This document shows positions 1 to 13,700 of a DNA stretch of 64,000 nucleotides, in pieces. Numbering within the stretch: position 1 is the first letter of the stretch; every line of letters begins with the position of its first letter. A program made the translations under genes and the position numbers. The notes below the pieces were generated by a model. That model was not told the origin of the DNA, did not search any database, and saw nothing but the letters and a program-made list of their open reading frames with translations. This DNA comes from Halichondria panicea. Lineage: Eukaryota > Porifera > Demospongiae > Suberitida > Halichondriidae. The stretch is taken from assembly GCF_963675165.1 (NCBI RefSeq), contig NC_087386.1, positions 6,025,566-6,089,565 of the forward strand, in the 5' to 3' direction.

Positions 1-45
1 GAGTGGTATAGCTACAATGTTATAGCTAACTGACAGCACCTCACC

Positions 46-211
46 TCAAGCTTTGCAAGCCCCTCTTTGAAATCAGGATTGTCCTCATGGCTTCTTGATA
101 TGTCCAGTAGCTCCATGCCTCCTTGCAACTCTTCAATATTGTGCAGTAAGTCAGTCAAGCAGCAAGACCATGAAGAAAGCCCAAGTTGAAAGTTTAGAGC
201 TAAAGAAAGTC
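46..211 (-). CDS. Partial minus-strand gene, internal or first exon, unrecognised
   Basis: On the minus strand a stretch reads open and ends at a good donor (GAG|gtgagg, at about 46), after a plausible acceptor (ctttctttag, at about 212). The peptide includes LHNIEELQGGMELLD and continues to DFKEGLAKLE, an acidic, helical-looking segment. Translation might begin at the internal Met of GGMELLD or further upstream. The rest of the gene lies beyond the left edge. I do not recognise the family. It is divergent from the V-ATPase G gene, about 270 bp away, so the two may share a promoter. Confidence 0.35.
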
Positions 212-479
212 ACTCCAACGACGAACACGCCCACCTACACACACCCACTCTCAAATGGTGGGCGTGATCATTATTTTGAGAGTTCAAAGGACAACAACAT
301 AGGCGTGGTTTTGCTTCTTGCCAGCATATAAACATGTGACTTCCGGTGAGGTCTCATTTTAACCGGAAGTTAGGCGGAGTGAACTGTTACATCAAAGGAG
401 ATCAAAGGAAATAATAATGCCAGAACAGGAGAAGGAGCGTCAGAGTGACACGACAGTAGTAAGAAAGAGAGACAAGAAC

Positions 480-1071
480 ATGGCTACTCAAAGTCAAGGC
501 ATCAAGCAGCTCATGGCTGCCGAGAAGGAAGCAGCTCAAGTGGTCAATAACGCAAGAAAAAGTGAGTGCTTTGCTTGAAGGGAGGCTGGTGTTATTTACT
601 GCTACGGTTGTAAAGTACTAGAGGTTTGGATGACATTGCAAACATGCTAGCTGTGTATGAAATGGTAGAGTTGAGGCCTGAAGAGGACCATTGCTCTATG
701 TGTACATGTGAGTGTGTGACAATGTATGCTTGAATGGACTCATGTTAGTGATACATGGTGGTGAATTGACGACTAAAAGTGTCCTTTGTTCCTGTCCAGG
801 AAAAGCTCAGCGACTCAAGGAAGCAAAGGAAGAGGCGGCCAAAGAGATTGAAGAGTATCGTAAAGAGAGAGAGGGCCGCTTCCAAGAGCAGCAGAGGACA
901 TTCATTGGGTCAAAGGATGACTTCACGGCCAAAATAGGGGAGGAATCTGAGGACAAGTTACGTACAATTGAGATCGAAGTGAAGGAAAACAAAGAAGAAG
1001 TCATCGGCCGACTTCTGGAGCTCATCTATGATATACAACCAGAACTGCATATAAATGCTAAGAATATCTAG
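480..1071 (+). CDS. ATP6V1G: V-type proton ATPase subunit G
   Basis: Two coding exons, 480-561 and 800-1071, joined in phase 1, encode 117 aa, the usual length of subunit G (about 118 aa). The protein starts MATQSQGIKQLMAAEKEAAQ and continues NARKRKAQRLKEAKEEA, the highly conserved N-terminal helix of V-ATPase G. The whole chain is charged and alpha-helical. Subunit G pairs with subunit E to form the peripheral stalk that holds the V1 catalytic head against the membrane V0 ring in endosomes, lysosomes and the plasma membrane. The intron follows the family's conserved ARK position. Start chosen as the first ATG giving the canonical N-terminus. Confidence 0.95.
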
Positions 1072-1334
1072 ATTGGACCATTTTGTTTAGTGAATGTGTG
1101 CTGTTAGTTTATTGTAGCTTTGTTGTTTCATCTATAGTTTGTTGCAATAATTATGTTGAAAAAAGTGAACAGACTCAAGGGAAAGTATAAAGGAATTACA
1201 GTACATGTATATAACAACAAAATAATTAATTTATGTATAAAGGAGCCTACGTACAACGTGCAACAAACTTTAGCGCATAAAGATGAAATTAATTAGTGGT
1301 TGCATAGCCATGAAGAAATACAAGAAACATGAAA

Positions 1335-1967
1335 CTAGCTCATAACTGAATCAGTTCCAAACTGTTGTCTCAGCAGTCTTTTTTCTTCCTCCACATAATT
1401 CTTTCCACGAGAAGACTGTCCCAAATCTCTCTTTCTCTTTTCCTTAAGTCTGAAAGTCTTTGCTTTTTTGGTACTATTACTTGCTTGCTCATCAGCTACA
1501 CCCCGCTTGACACCTCTCGTCTCCTCAGTACAAACCTTGTCCTCGGTTGAGGTTGTGGCCACCTCACGAGTGCTGCCGCTGTAATTAACAGGAGCACCTG
1601 CTATCTGTCCAACTGCTCCTTTGTTGTAAGTGCCCACGATTGCAGCTGACAGACTGTTGTACACTCGATCGTCAGAGTCTTGTGAGGGTGGTGGAATGGC
1701 TGCATACGAACCATCCTCTGTAATGTGAACACTGTACTTGTCCTCGTCTAACTTATTTTTAACAAAGTGGTCCCAATCAATTTCTTTTCCCACAGGGTCA
1801 TTCAGAAAGGATGGCTTGCCAACAGTAGAAAACAGTGTGGATGGTGATGGCAGTTTATCCACTGAGGATGGTGTTTCAGAGTCTTCATCACAGTTATCTT
1901 GAGCCGCCTCCTCTTCTTCAGACGAGGACGAATCATCACCAGCGAACAGAGAGAGAGGATCAGACAT
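1335..1967 (-). CDS. C1orf52-like (UPF0690) acidic/basic nuclear-type protein
   Basis: A single open exon encodes about 210 aa from ATG at 1967 (MSDPLSLFAGDDSSSSEEEE). Features resemble human C1orf52 (UPF0690): an N-terminal DPLS-F motif followed by a Ser/Glu-rich acidic tract, a central LFSTVGKPSFLNDP...KEIDWD block, and a basic C-terminus with KRKRDLGQSSRGKNYVEEE. The family has no established biochemical function. No membrane segment or catalytic motif is visible. The gene is convergent with ATP6V1G (3' ends about 260 bp apart) and head-to-head with the C3orf33-like gene (start codons 172 bp apart). Family assignment is by remembered motif similarity, so it is moderately confident. Confidence 0.7.
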   Translation of the reverse strand: MSDPLSLFAGDDSSSSEEEEAAQDNCDEDSETPSSVDKLPSPSTLFSTVGKPSFLNDPVGKEIDWDHFVKNKLDEDKYSVHITEDGSYAAIPPPSQDSDDRVYNSLSAAIVGTYNKGAVGQIAGAPVNYSGSTREVATTSTEDKVCTEETRGVKRGVADEQASNSTKKAKTFRLKEKRKRDLGQSSRGKNYVEEEKRLLRQQFGTDSVMS

Positions 1968-2139
1968 TTCACACAAAGCAGATTTGTGCTAGTTCTTGAT
2001 GATGCACATCTATTGTGAACTTCGACCCAAAATAGATTTTGTACACTTTGAACTTTATACTTAGACCTTTGATCTAACTAGTTCTTAAAAACGCACACCT
2101 TGTAGCACCTGTAGAAAACCTCTTCAATTGGACTTTTAT

Positions 2140-3019
2140 ATGTCTACATCTGGCAATGACAATAATCAGCCACTCAGCATTTTGGACACTGTATCACACT
2201 TCATCGACAATTATCTGAGGGTGTTTCGTCTCTTGCCATGGTTGCTGGCCGGTTCTGGGGTGTTGCTTGTATACAGGCACTCAAGAGGTCCCATGCGGAG
2301 GTTCTTCAAAGCAACTGACGTTCCCCAGTCGTGTATAGAGTCCCATGTGCCATTGAGAGGAGTAGTGGTTCGTGTGTGTACTGAGAGTGTGTGTGTGTGG
2401 CATGTTCCTATCTGGAGCCGATGGTTCAAGCCGCCCTCCCCTTCGTCAGGTATGTAATGTATTTATGTATTTACGTATTAAATGATGTAATCCCACCAGT
2501 TGAGAAGTGTGATCTGATTCAGCTGAGGCTTGCTGGAGTGAGTCCCTACCCTGCCAGTGAGCAATGGCTACAACAGCGTCTGTGTGGGAGGAAGGTCACC
2601 TTTGTACCTCTCTCACTGTGCGGAGATCACCTCTACAGCACTCTCTACACAAGAGTGAGTCTGCTATTGTATTTATAGCGACACTATAAATAATGGATAT
2701 TTCTCCCATAATTATACGCAGCACCATATAAACTATTTTTGCTGTTGCCTTAAATCGAATAAACACTGTAGCCCACTTGGTTGGTAGATCATGCCCATAC
2801 AATGTTTGTAGCTATTGAATTGTCAACTGGTAATGTACTAATCATCCTGTTTCTCTCTAGATTGGTTGGAGGCGTGTGTGTGTTAACACGGAGTTGGTTG
2901 CCAAGCGACTTGCTGGTCTAGATCAACTGGACACCCTCCCAACATCTTCGGAGGGTCTTTTGTTAACTCAGAAACTGTTGGCCAGTGAAATAAAGGCAAG
3001 GAAATGGAGGCCTTGGTGA
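2140..3019 (+). CDS. C3orf33-like protein (SNase-like fold, N-terminal membrane segment)
   Basis: Three exons (2140-2449, 2500-2654, 2861-3019) join in phase and encode about 207 aa. The N-terminus has FIDNYLRVFRLLPWLLAGSG followed by VLLVYR, a hydrophobic membrane-anchor-like segment. It is followed by HVPLRGVVVRVCTESVCVWH, which matches the beta-strand pattern of human C3orf33 (VKLRGRLRRI...). Later parts align with that protein: QLRLAGVSPYPASEQWLQQ in exon 2 and GWRRVCVNTELVAKRLAGLD in exon 3. C3orf33 homologues have a staphylococcal-nuclease-like beta barrel, and a nuclease role is not established. The protein is shorter at the C-terminus than the human one (about 250-290 aa). The first ATG (2140) was chosen because the upstream in-frame codon is TTG. 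Confidence 0.7.
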
Positions 3020-3538
3020 AGTAAGTGAAGTAATTCATTTATCATCAACTCATCACGTGTTCTCTGCAGATTGAGCTATCAAAGGATGGTCATCACTCCC
3101 CAAGAGGGGGGGGAGGTTCAAACTCTGTACCACAGAGGGGCAAACATGGCTGAGCAAAATGAACGTTATAGCTAAGCCATCACAACAAACTTTTCATCTT
3201 ATGTCGCTGAATTACACATTGATCTCTTTGCATAATTATTAATTAAAACACGACTATAAATATTACTTGAGGTTATGAGTTTGTTGCTTCATTGATGTGA
3301 TTGGAATCATTGCAGGCGCAAGCAAAAGTGTCCTTATTTGGGGAGAAAGTTATTACACAAAGATCTGTTTGCATTTGACCAAAATTGTGTGGGCGTGGCT
3401 CCTCAGGACGGTATTTCTCTAATATAACACTTGCTCAAAGAGTGGGCGTAGCTGCTCCACTAGCTGGGCGGAGCCTGGCACCCGACGGTCGGGCTCCGCC
3501 CAACTACTGCTCCACGTGGAGTCAAGTGTTGTGTGGAG
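3020..3538. other. Gap between C3orf33-like gene and QTRT2
   Basis: No supported coding exon. It holds the likely 3' UTR of the upstream gene and the promoter or 5' UTR of QTRT2. The only clear structure is a GC-rich inverted repeat near 3466-3502, in contrast to AT-rich surroundings. Confidence 0.5.
3466..3502. repeat. GC-rich inverted repeat (hairpin) upstream of QTRT2
   Basis: The arms gggcggagcc and ggctccgccc are exact reverse complements, and inside them cccg and cggg pair again. This gives a strong two-tier stem about 40 bp before the QTRT2 start codon. It may be a 5'-UTR hairpin or a promoter GC-box cluster (gggcgg/ccgccc). Confidence 0.6.
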
Positions 3539-5309
<1,771 letters not shown>

Positions 5310-5559
5310 TTATTGTGCTGATTTGTAACATTATTTTTGTTGTGGAGAAACATTTATTTTGTACATGTAACTCTAATTCCAAACCGATTTTTCTCCAATA
5401 CATTCGCGTGTTAAACTGGGAGAAAATCGACCTTGGGCTTTGAACCCCGGCGTTTTATCGAAGAAATAGGAATGTTTTTACCACAATGAGGGGGAGGGGC
5501 TGGTCTGCCTCTAATCACTCCTAGATCGAGTGATCGAGAGCTAGCTTATAATCAACAAC

Positions 5560-7377
5560 ATGATGAACAAGCTCCTGACAAGCTCCCTGCTAGTGGCGGT
5601 GGTTAGCTATCTGGCCTTTCAGTTGCTGACATGGTCTCCACGACACCTTCCCTACAGAGCAGTAACAGAGACAGAGTTTGACTATGTGATTGTGGGTGCT
5701 GGCTCTGCTGGATGTGTGCTGGCCAACAGACTCAGTGAAGATGGAAACTACTCAGTACTCCTCATTGAAGCAGGACCGCAAGACTCTATGCGAGAAATAC
5801 ACATACCCTTGGCCTTTGCTAAGCTCCAACTCTCCGACGTCGACTGGAACTTTAAGACAATTCCTCAGGACACTTGTTGCGGAGGCTTTAACTCACGACA
5901 GTCTGCATGGCCCAGAGGGAAGGTTGTTGGTGGTACGAGCTCCATTAATGCAATGGTATACACGAGAGGAAATAGCGAGGACTACGATCGCTGGGAGAAG
6001 TTATACGGGGCCAAAGGATGGTCATATAAAGATGTATTGCCGTACTTCAAGAAATCAGAGAACTATCAATTGAAAGACGGCGATGGAGAGTTCCACGGTG
6101 TAGGAGGGCCATTGATAGTGGACAAAGCCAAGTACGTCACTCCAGCAGCTAGAGCTTTTGTGGACGGAGCCAAAGAAATAGGATTCAAAGAGATTGATTA
6201 CAACGGACCTTCTCAAATTGGAGTTAGCTTGACACAGCAGACCGTCAAGAATGGAGCCCGGTGGAGTACAGCTCAAGCCTTTTTGCACCCTGCCCGACGA
6301 CGCCCCAACTTGTTTGTACTCACAGAGACGACTGTGCGATCACTGGACACGAGTGATGGGAGAGTGACAGGTGTGAGGGTGATGGGAGCGCCTGGAGGTG
6401 TGGAAACTGTGATAAAAGTGAGGAAAGAGGTTGTGTTGTCTGCTGGAGCAGTGGGCTCTCCACATATTCTCATGCTCTCAGGCATCGGACCAAAGGAACA
6501 GCTCGAAACTGTTGGTATACCACTCAAGAAAGATCTCCCAGTCGGGCAAAACCTGCAAGATCATGTCATGGTCTCAATGGCGTTCATCTCTGATGTTTCT
6601 TATCAATCTGGACTGTCTTTAACACGACCATACGTTGAAACTCTGACTCATCTCACACAATACGTGTTTGGAGGGAAAGGCCCACTCTCTATTTCTCCTC
6701 TGGAGGCTCATGGATTTATTCAGTCTGGTTTGCAAGAGGAGAGTGAAAGCCGACCAGATATTCATCTATTGTTTGTAGCTGGACGTGGAGATCGACGTCA
6801 AATATCCAGCATGAACTTCGATACCGTGAAGCTTGACAAATTAGTTGGTTCTTTGTGGAGAGGCTCTGAAGAAATACTTGCTGTCAATTTTCTGTCTGGT
6901 CTACTTCACCCTAAGAGTGTCGGAGAGGTTCGTTTGAATCCAGACGACAAGTTTGGACCTCCATTGATTGATCCAAAGTACTTTAGTCACCCAGATGACA
7001 TTGAAGTTGTTTTGAAAGGCATTCGTGTTTTGGAAGAAATTCAAAAATCTTCTGCTTTTGATATATTTCGACAGAACAACAATACAATGAAGTGTAGCAT
7101 GGAAAATTCAAATGCTCCGTACCCGTATCCATCTGATGAATTTTGGAGGTGGTATATTTTAAATAACCCTCTGACTATTTACCACCCGGTGGGCACATGC
7201 AAGATGGGCGTCGACTCGAGCAGTGTTGTGGACCCTAGACTAAGAGTGCACGGCTTCACAAACCTGAGAGTGGCGGATGCTTCAATCATGCCCGAGGTTA
7301 TGAGTGGAAATACGAACGCTCCAGCGATAATGATTGCTGAGAAGGCAGCGGATATGATCAAGAAGGACAATTTTTAA
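5560..7377 (+). CDS. GMC-family FAD oxidoreductase (choline/glucose dehydrogenase-like), intronless
   Basis: One uninterrupted 605-aa ORF. Residues 1-25 form a hydrophobic signal or anchor segment. The Rossmann FAD motif [13 protein letters not shown] lies near 46-58, with LLIEAGP after it. GMC signature 1 appears as [20 protein letters not shown], and signature 2 as [16 protein letters not shown]. The C-terminal active-site region has [10 protein letters not shown], with the expected catalytic His, and SGNTNAPA near the end with the conserved Asn. The family oxidises alcohols (choline, glucose, sorbose and others) using FAD. Substrate cannot be told from sequence. It resembles bacterial/animal choline-dehydrogenase-type enzymes. 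Intronless structure stands out among intron-rich neighbours and may reflect retroposition, gene transfer or simple intron loss. Confidence 0.92.
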   Translation: MMNKLLTSSLLVAVVSYLAFQLLTWSPRHLPYRAVTETEFDYVIVGAGSAGCVLANRLSEDGNYSVLLIEAGPQDSMREIHIPLAFAKLQLSDVDWNFKTIPQDTCCGGFNSRQSAWPRGKVVGGTSSINAMVYTRGNSEDYDRWEKLYGAKGWSYKDVLPYFKKSENYQLKDGDGEFHGVGGPLIVDKAKYVTPAARAFVDGAKEIGFKEIDYNGPSQIGVSLTQQTVKNGARWSTAQAFLHPARRRPNLFVLTETTVRSLDTSDGRVTGVRVMGAPGGVETVIKVRKEVVLSAGAVGSPHILMLSGIGPKEQLETVGIPLKKDLPVGQNLQDHVMVSMAFISDVSYQSGLSLTRPYVETLTHLTQYVFGGKGPLSISPLEAHGFIQSGLQEESESRPDIHLLFVAGRGDRRQISSMNFDTVKLDKLVGSLWRGSEEILAVNFLSGLLHPKSVGEVRLNPDDKFGPPLIDPKYFSHPDDIEVVLKGIRVLEEIQKSSAFDIFRQNNNTMKCSMENSNAPYPYPSDEFWRWYILNNPLTIYHPVGTCKMGVDSSSVVDPRLRVHGFTNLRVADASIMPEVMSGNTNAPAIMIAEKAADMIKKDNF

Positions 7378-7778
7378 TACTGTCTATAGTTAGGATTGCG
7401 TTTATATATTGTGTGTGATTTATTTTTGTGATTGTATGTATAATTTTGAATGCCATAATTATGTTCAGAATGTGACAACACATACTTCATATGATTTTCC
7501 TAGACGAATATAGTTAATTTTTGATTGATGGAATGCATAGCAGTATACACTCCCACTAGTCAGCATAGACCACCATATAATGGGCTTATATAGGCTGCGT
7601 TAAATCATGTGACTTTAAAACTTTATTTTTTATTTGTTCAGAATTTCACAAACGTTATCATAATTATAATTAAATAAGTGATTCATTGATTCAGCTGTAT
7701 ACATGTATACGAGGATAAATAATCAAAAAACAAAGTAAATACACGTGAAAAAATACAAGTAGACAATAATTATACAGT
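7378..7778. other. Convergent intergenic region, GMC gene / TDRD5-like gene
   Basis: AT-rich 3' flank shared by two converging genes. I see no ORF or structured element beyond AT-rich UTR-like sequence. Confidence 0.5.
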
Positions 7779-10700
7779 TTAAGATGATGATGTCAGACTG
7801 CCGGGTCGCCTGTCACGAGGTACACCAGGGGAAAGCCCCCTTCCAAGTCCAACAGAGCGTGCACTTATTCTTTTCCTTGGTACAGAGTCCATTGGTCCAG
7901 TACGCCCACTGCCCAAGCCCAAACGAGGACTGGCAGTTGTCATTGGAGACACACCAACACCTGCCATGGACATCACACCTGACTGTTTTGTGCTTAGAAT
8001 GGAGGCTGTAGAGATTTGACTTTTACTAGATTCTGCAATAGTTGACCGTGGGACTAGTGTGCTTGATTTGGTTACAGCCTGTTGAGCAGATGACGTATTC
8101 AGTAAACCCAGGTCGCTTGCTGATTGTGTGTCCGCTGATTTAGTGTCCTCACTGGCCAGGCGTATAGGTACAGCTGATTTTGTTCTTCGCGGTACATGAG
8201 TTCGATGGGGAGAGAACGGTGTTTCATTCACAACGGGGGGAGCAGCTGGCACGTACTGAGGTTGTTGCATCACCGGATAGCCGTAGGGTGGTGGTTGGTG
8301 GTAGGTCATATACCGAGGTGCGTACTCATTATTCATTGGGCGTTGGGGATACATCAATCCCTCTTGGTAGTACATGGGAGGTGAGGGGGGGTACGGTGGG
8401 TAGTGATAAATCACATGAGCCGGAGAAAACATAGGGTCGTGAGGGGGACCTCCATAGGCCCCCTCCACGCCGTGCTGGTGAGTGGGGAGAGGATAGACCC
8501 CCTCCACACTGTACTGGTGGGCGGGGAGAGGATAGACCCCTTCCACACCGTGCTGGGGGGTGGAGAGAGGGAGGAGTCCCTTATCGTTAGCGGAAGTGTA
8601 TAGTTGTCTCTGAAATCTCGGTGGAAGTTTCGGCGAATACTTCACTTGATTGCTTATAATAGGTGGTCCTGGATATCTTTGGAGCGGATGATACTCTTCG
8701 TATTGGGCGGACCCGGGGAACGATCTCCTGACAGGGGGTGGTCCATGAATATACGACTGTGTTGTCACTATTTGGTTAGCAAACATCCTGGGGGGGAATC
8801 CAGGTGGGGGGTCCTCCGCAGTATTTGATTGGTCACCGAGACTGTAATCAAGCGACTGAAGCTCTTCACTCTCAGAGTCTGTGTGTGTAGGAGGGGTCAG
8901 AGGTCGAGTTATTAGTTCCACCCCCTTGTGGTCAATAGCACTGGCTTCAGTCCTCAACAAAATATTCTGATCATCACTGCTAGCAATAAGTTTGTTCGGA
9001 GGAGGCGAAGGAGGAAGGGCTTCGACACAGACATTGTCGTTGGCTGCATTGCTTGGGAGAAGCTGTTCATCTGTAGTACTAGTAACAGTAGTCTCAATCT
9101 GTTCACTCCTCACAAGGTCATCATTGCCATTGGTTGTGCTTGTCACACTAACAGTAGCAGCTTCAGTAACAGTCTCCACCTCCTCATGCATCATGTCACT
9201 ATCCTCACCAACAACATGGGCTTGAGGGACATCGGTTTTGTCCAGAATAATGTGAACTACATCCTTCAATTGTTCAGCAGTTTCCTTTACTTGTTCAGTT
9301 TGAGTCAATGGGTCTGGAATTGATTTATGTAAGGACTGTTCTTTGTCCGGAATAGACATTTCCTCCCACACTTCGTCAGATGGAATACGAATTCGGCTTC
9401 GACCGTCACTCGGCAACAAGTCTTCATTATATGTCTGGTTGCCACCGGCAATAGGCAAGGATGGCCAATGGTCGAACTCCAAGCCCTGGGAGGGGGCATC
9501 CTGCTCATCGTACAAATCGTTAGCCGGGTCCCACCCGTCAATATTCACATCCGGAACGGCCTCTTTTTCTTGGGGGAGGTGTGATTTGCTCAGATCGACG
9601 TCAGAGGAAACTACGGGTACACTGGAGCTTTTCATCATCTCGTCATCGTACAGAGACTCCCAATTGCTGCAAGTTGACTCAGTCATCACTTCTCTATCGC
9701 TTGCCACCACAGGTTCGGTAACGGGCTCGCTAGACTCTTGAAAGTTAGTGTTTCTGAATCGGAGTTTACCTTCGTCTTCTGAAGAACTCGTGAATGCAAC
9801 TAGTGTTTTGTCTCGTTTACTGGAATCGTTTTCCAGCTGCTCTGAAGCCGTGTCAACTGGAGAGCCACTATTTCCCTGATATGCATTATCAGCACTATGC
9901 TGTGTTTGAATATCATCGTCATCAGACCAACGAATAGATTGTTTCTCTTCCAGAGCGTGAACTGGTGGTAGCTCCTCCGATTGTTCCGTGTTTGTGAGAA
10001 GTATGGTAGAGTTGATTGGAGTATTGCCTCGTGACATCGCCATGACATCACTAGAGTGTTCACTGGTCGTACTGGCGGACTGAGGAGAATGAGAGGAAAC
10101 AGGTTGTGAGTGAGTGGAGCCTGACTCGTTTACGCCACTGTCTGACACTACTGAAACAGGAAGTTCGTCATCAGGGTTCGGGAGATCCAGAAGGTCATCC
10201 GAGATAAGGGGATGGGGCACTTCCTGTATTGTATGCGAGGAGGTAGAGGGGTGTGGCACTTCCTGCATTGTATGCGAGAAGACAGGATGTAGGATATCTT
10301 CGTTATTCAGCGGAGGCTTCGAGAGGTCCTGTGATGCTTCGATTCTTTCTTTGAGCTGTCCAATGGATTTCTCAACTTGGATCAATTGTGCCAGACCTTC
10401 CGTGTTGCTTATCATAGCGACTAAGATCTCCTTCCTGTATGAACACACAAAGAAGAATTGTAAATCACAGACTTACTTTTACACTGTGCATGCGAACAAT
10501 TTTCTATAGCTGAAACTATAAAATTAATATGAAAACCAAAAGAATACATGCATTCAACCATTCAACCACACTTTTATACCAACAGTCGGCAGTCAGTCCT
10601 TTACCGACCATCTAGTGCAATTTGCCATGTGCTCTGACAAAATGGCCTGACAATATTTTAGTGCTGTTCTAGTTCTAGTTCTGATAGCTCTGCATCTAGT

Positions 10701-13700
10701 AATGCTTTTTGAAAAATGAAATCAGAAGAAATTACTGTGCCAAGCAGAACCATCTTGTTGAGTCACTCAAGGAAAAATATTTGTACGCATTTTAATGGAT
10801 GGCTCCACAGATCCCTAGCTGCCTGATATTATAATAATTATGTCAGCTAGGCCATCAAATAAGCATTGCAATTTCATGAGCCTATAAAGCCTCTATTTTG
10901 ATAATTACTTTATACACTCTTACCTTTGCTCTTGAAGAGTGGCCAGTTCTGTCTCAAGGTTTTCTGTATTGCTCGGACAGAAGTAGGCGGGGCCTAGGGT
11001 CTTCCATCGACACACCTCCCTCTCCACAGCCTCATAGAGACGCGGTGGGCCATCAAATGTGGAGATGATCAGAGGAAGACTGTGTGTGTGTGTGTGTGTG
11101 TGTGTGGGAGGGTCATTATGTCACTAGCGTTAAAATACCCGCATCTTTGAACGGTCATAACTTTAGTTCTGTCGGTCAAATAACGTTAATTTTATGATTT
11201 TTAGAATATTTTTGACATTGGATGAACGGTACTCAAGTTAATGGCTGTTGAAAGATGTTCCCCCTCCACAATTTAATCAATGGTTCGGGGACTCTTTCAG
11301 CTCCTATAACTTGAATTCTGTGTATCCAATGTCAAAAATTTTATGATTTTCTGAAAGCTCAGAAAAAGACCTTTCAAATGGTGTCATCAAACTTCGTATT
11401 TGAGAGATAAAAGTATTTGCCAATTTGGCGATATCATGAATTATAGCCCATGGTCTGAGGCCGAAAAATGTCAAATTTAGGCTCCGAAGAAGTTTTGGAT
11501 TGAAACACATCATTTGAAAGGTCTCTTTCTAAGCTTTCAGAATATTTTTGACATTGGATGAACGATACTCAAGTTAATGGCTGTTGAAAGATATTCCCCC
11601 TCCACAATTTGGTTCGGGGACTCTTTCAGCCGCTATAACTTGAATTCTGTGGATCCAATGTCAAAAATTTTATGATTTTCTGAAAGCTCAGAAAAAGACC
11701 TTTCAAATGGTGTCATCAAACTTCGTATTTGAGAGATAAAAGTATTTGCCAATTTGGCGATACCATGGATTATAGCCCATGGTCCGAGGCCGAAAAATGT
11801 CAAATTTATGGCTCAGAAGAAGTTTTGGATTGAAACACATCATTTGAAAGGTCTCTTTCTAAGCTTTCAGAAAATTAGAATATTTTTGACATTGGATGAA
11901 CGGTACTCAAGTTAATGGCTGTTGAAAGATGTTCCCCCTCCACGATTTAATCAATGGTTCGGGGAACTGCTTGCTATAACTTGAATTCTGTGGATCCAAT
12001 GTATGATTTTCTGAAAGCTCAGAAAAAGACCTTTCAAAAGGTGTCATCAAACTTCGTATTTGAGAGATAAAAGTATTTGCCAATTTGGCGATACCATGGA
12101 TTATAGCCCATGGTCCGAGGCCGAAAAATGTCAAATTTATGGCTCAGAAGAAGTTTTGGATTGAAACACATCATTTGAAAGGTCTCTTTCTAAGCTTTCA
12201 GAAAATTAGAATATTTTTGACATTGGATGAACGGTACTCAAGTTAATGGCTGTTGAAAGATGTTCCCCCTCCACGATTTAATCAATGGTTCGGGGAACTG
12301 CTTGCTATAACTTGAATTCTGTGGATCCAATGTATGATTTTCTGAAAGCTCAGAAAAAGACCTTTCAAAAGGTGTCATCAAACTTCGTATTTGAGAGATA
12401 AAAGTATTTGCCAATTTGGCGATACCATGGATTATATATATATAGCCCATGGTCCGAGGCCGAAAAATGTCAAATTTAGGCTCCGAAGAAGTTTTGGATT
12501 GAAACACATCATTTGAAAGGTCTCTTTCTAAGCTTTCAGATTTTTTAAAGCTCAGAGAAAGGCCTTCCTTCAGGTGATGTGTTAAAAAAATCATAAGTCT
12601 ATTTTGGGCATTTTTTGACAAAATACCACTTGGTTATAATTATAGCTCATGTTAATTCATCAAAATAAGAAATTATGGCCCGTCCCAAATTTGGTATCCT
12701 TCTAAGTTTTCAGAAAATCATTACAAAAACGTTGAATTTGGACCACCAGAACTCTAGTTACAGAGCCAATTCTCAGACTAGTACTTCCATGAAGGGACCT
12801 AAGCGTTAAATAGAGCATCTTTAAACGGCCATAACTTGTGTTGGTCTTCCCAGGAACCAGTACACTAGCTGTATTATCTTCAATTAAACACAACCACAAA
12901 CAAACAGTTGTACACTAATATGCTGTGTTTGTAGATTACTTGTACCTCAAGTATTTTACAAATTACATAGCCATTGTAATAAGTATACACATACACAGAC
13001 ATAACCGCAAAGTTCACCGAGGCAACTATTTGAGAGCAGCTTCAAATTCTATTCTAGCTGAAGATGGGTTGTAGGGAGGCTACTATTCGAGTACGGCCTC
13101 TATACAAGAGCGGCCTCTGATCAAGCATATACGATACTCAGTATAAATAACGCCACTGAATTAAGTATAATTATACAGATACACACGATTAACTCACTCC
13201 TCCAGGTTATAGATATTAATGTCTCTTTGTCCCTTCTTCAAGAATCCTCGTGTGCCCGTATCATTACGTAATCCTCGGAATAGTTGCCGAGCTTGCTGTT
13301 CCCGTAGCAACCGCCCCCACACAGGCTTGGAGACTTGTCTGAGCTTCAACTGCAGCAGATCACTTTCCCACAGCCAGAGAGACACTTCAGCAGACAGGAA
13401 GCGGGCGTGGTCATTGTAACACAACACATGGAGGGTGTGTTCAGTCGTGAGCTCAACTCTGTGAAAAGAAGAAAAAACCAGCTAATGGCAGCATTAATCG
13501 AGTTAAGATATGAAGTTGCTGTGTACACAAACCTTTGCTAAGGGTGTACAATTAATATAACCACACTATGCAGTCAGCAACAAGCTGCAGGACTAGCTCA
13601 AGTTGGGAGCAGCATAACCTACTAATTAAGCTACATCAACTTGCATATGCATCAACACGTACACAAGTCGTAGAACACACATGCACACATCACACACACA

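Noticed and set aside
11304-12621. Several minus-strand ORFs sharing IAKLANTFISQIRSLMTPFERSFSELSENH
   Set aside because: They fall in the tandem foldback array within a TDRD5-like intron and have no domain, start context or splice links.
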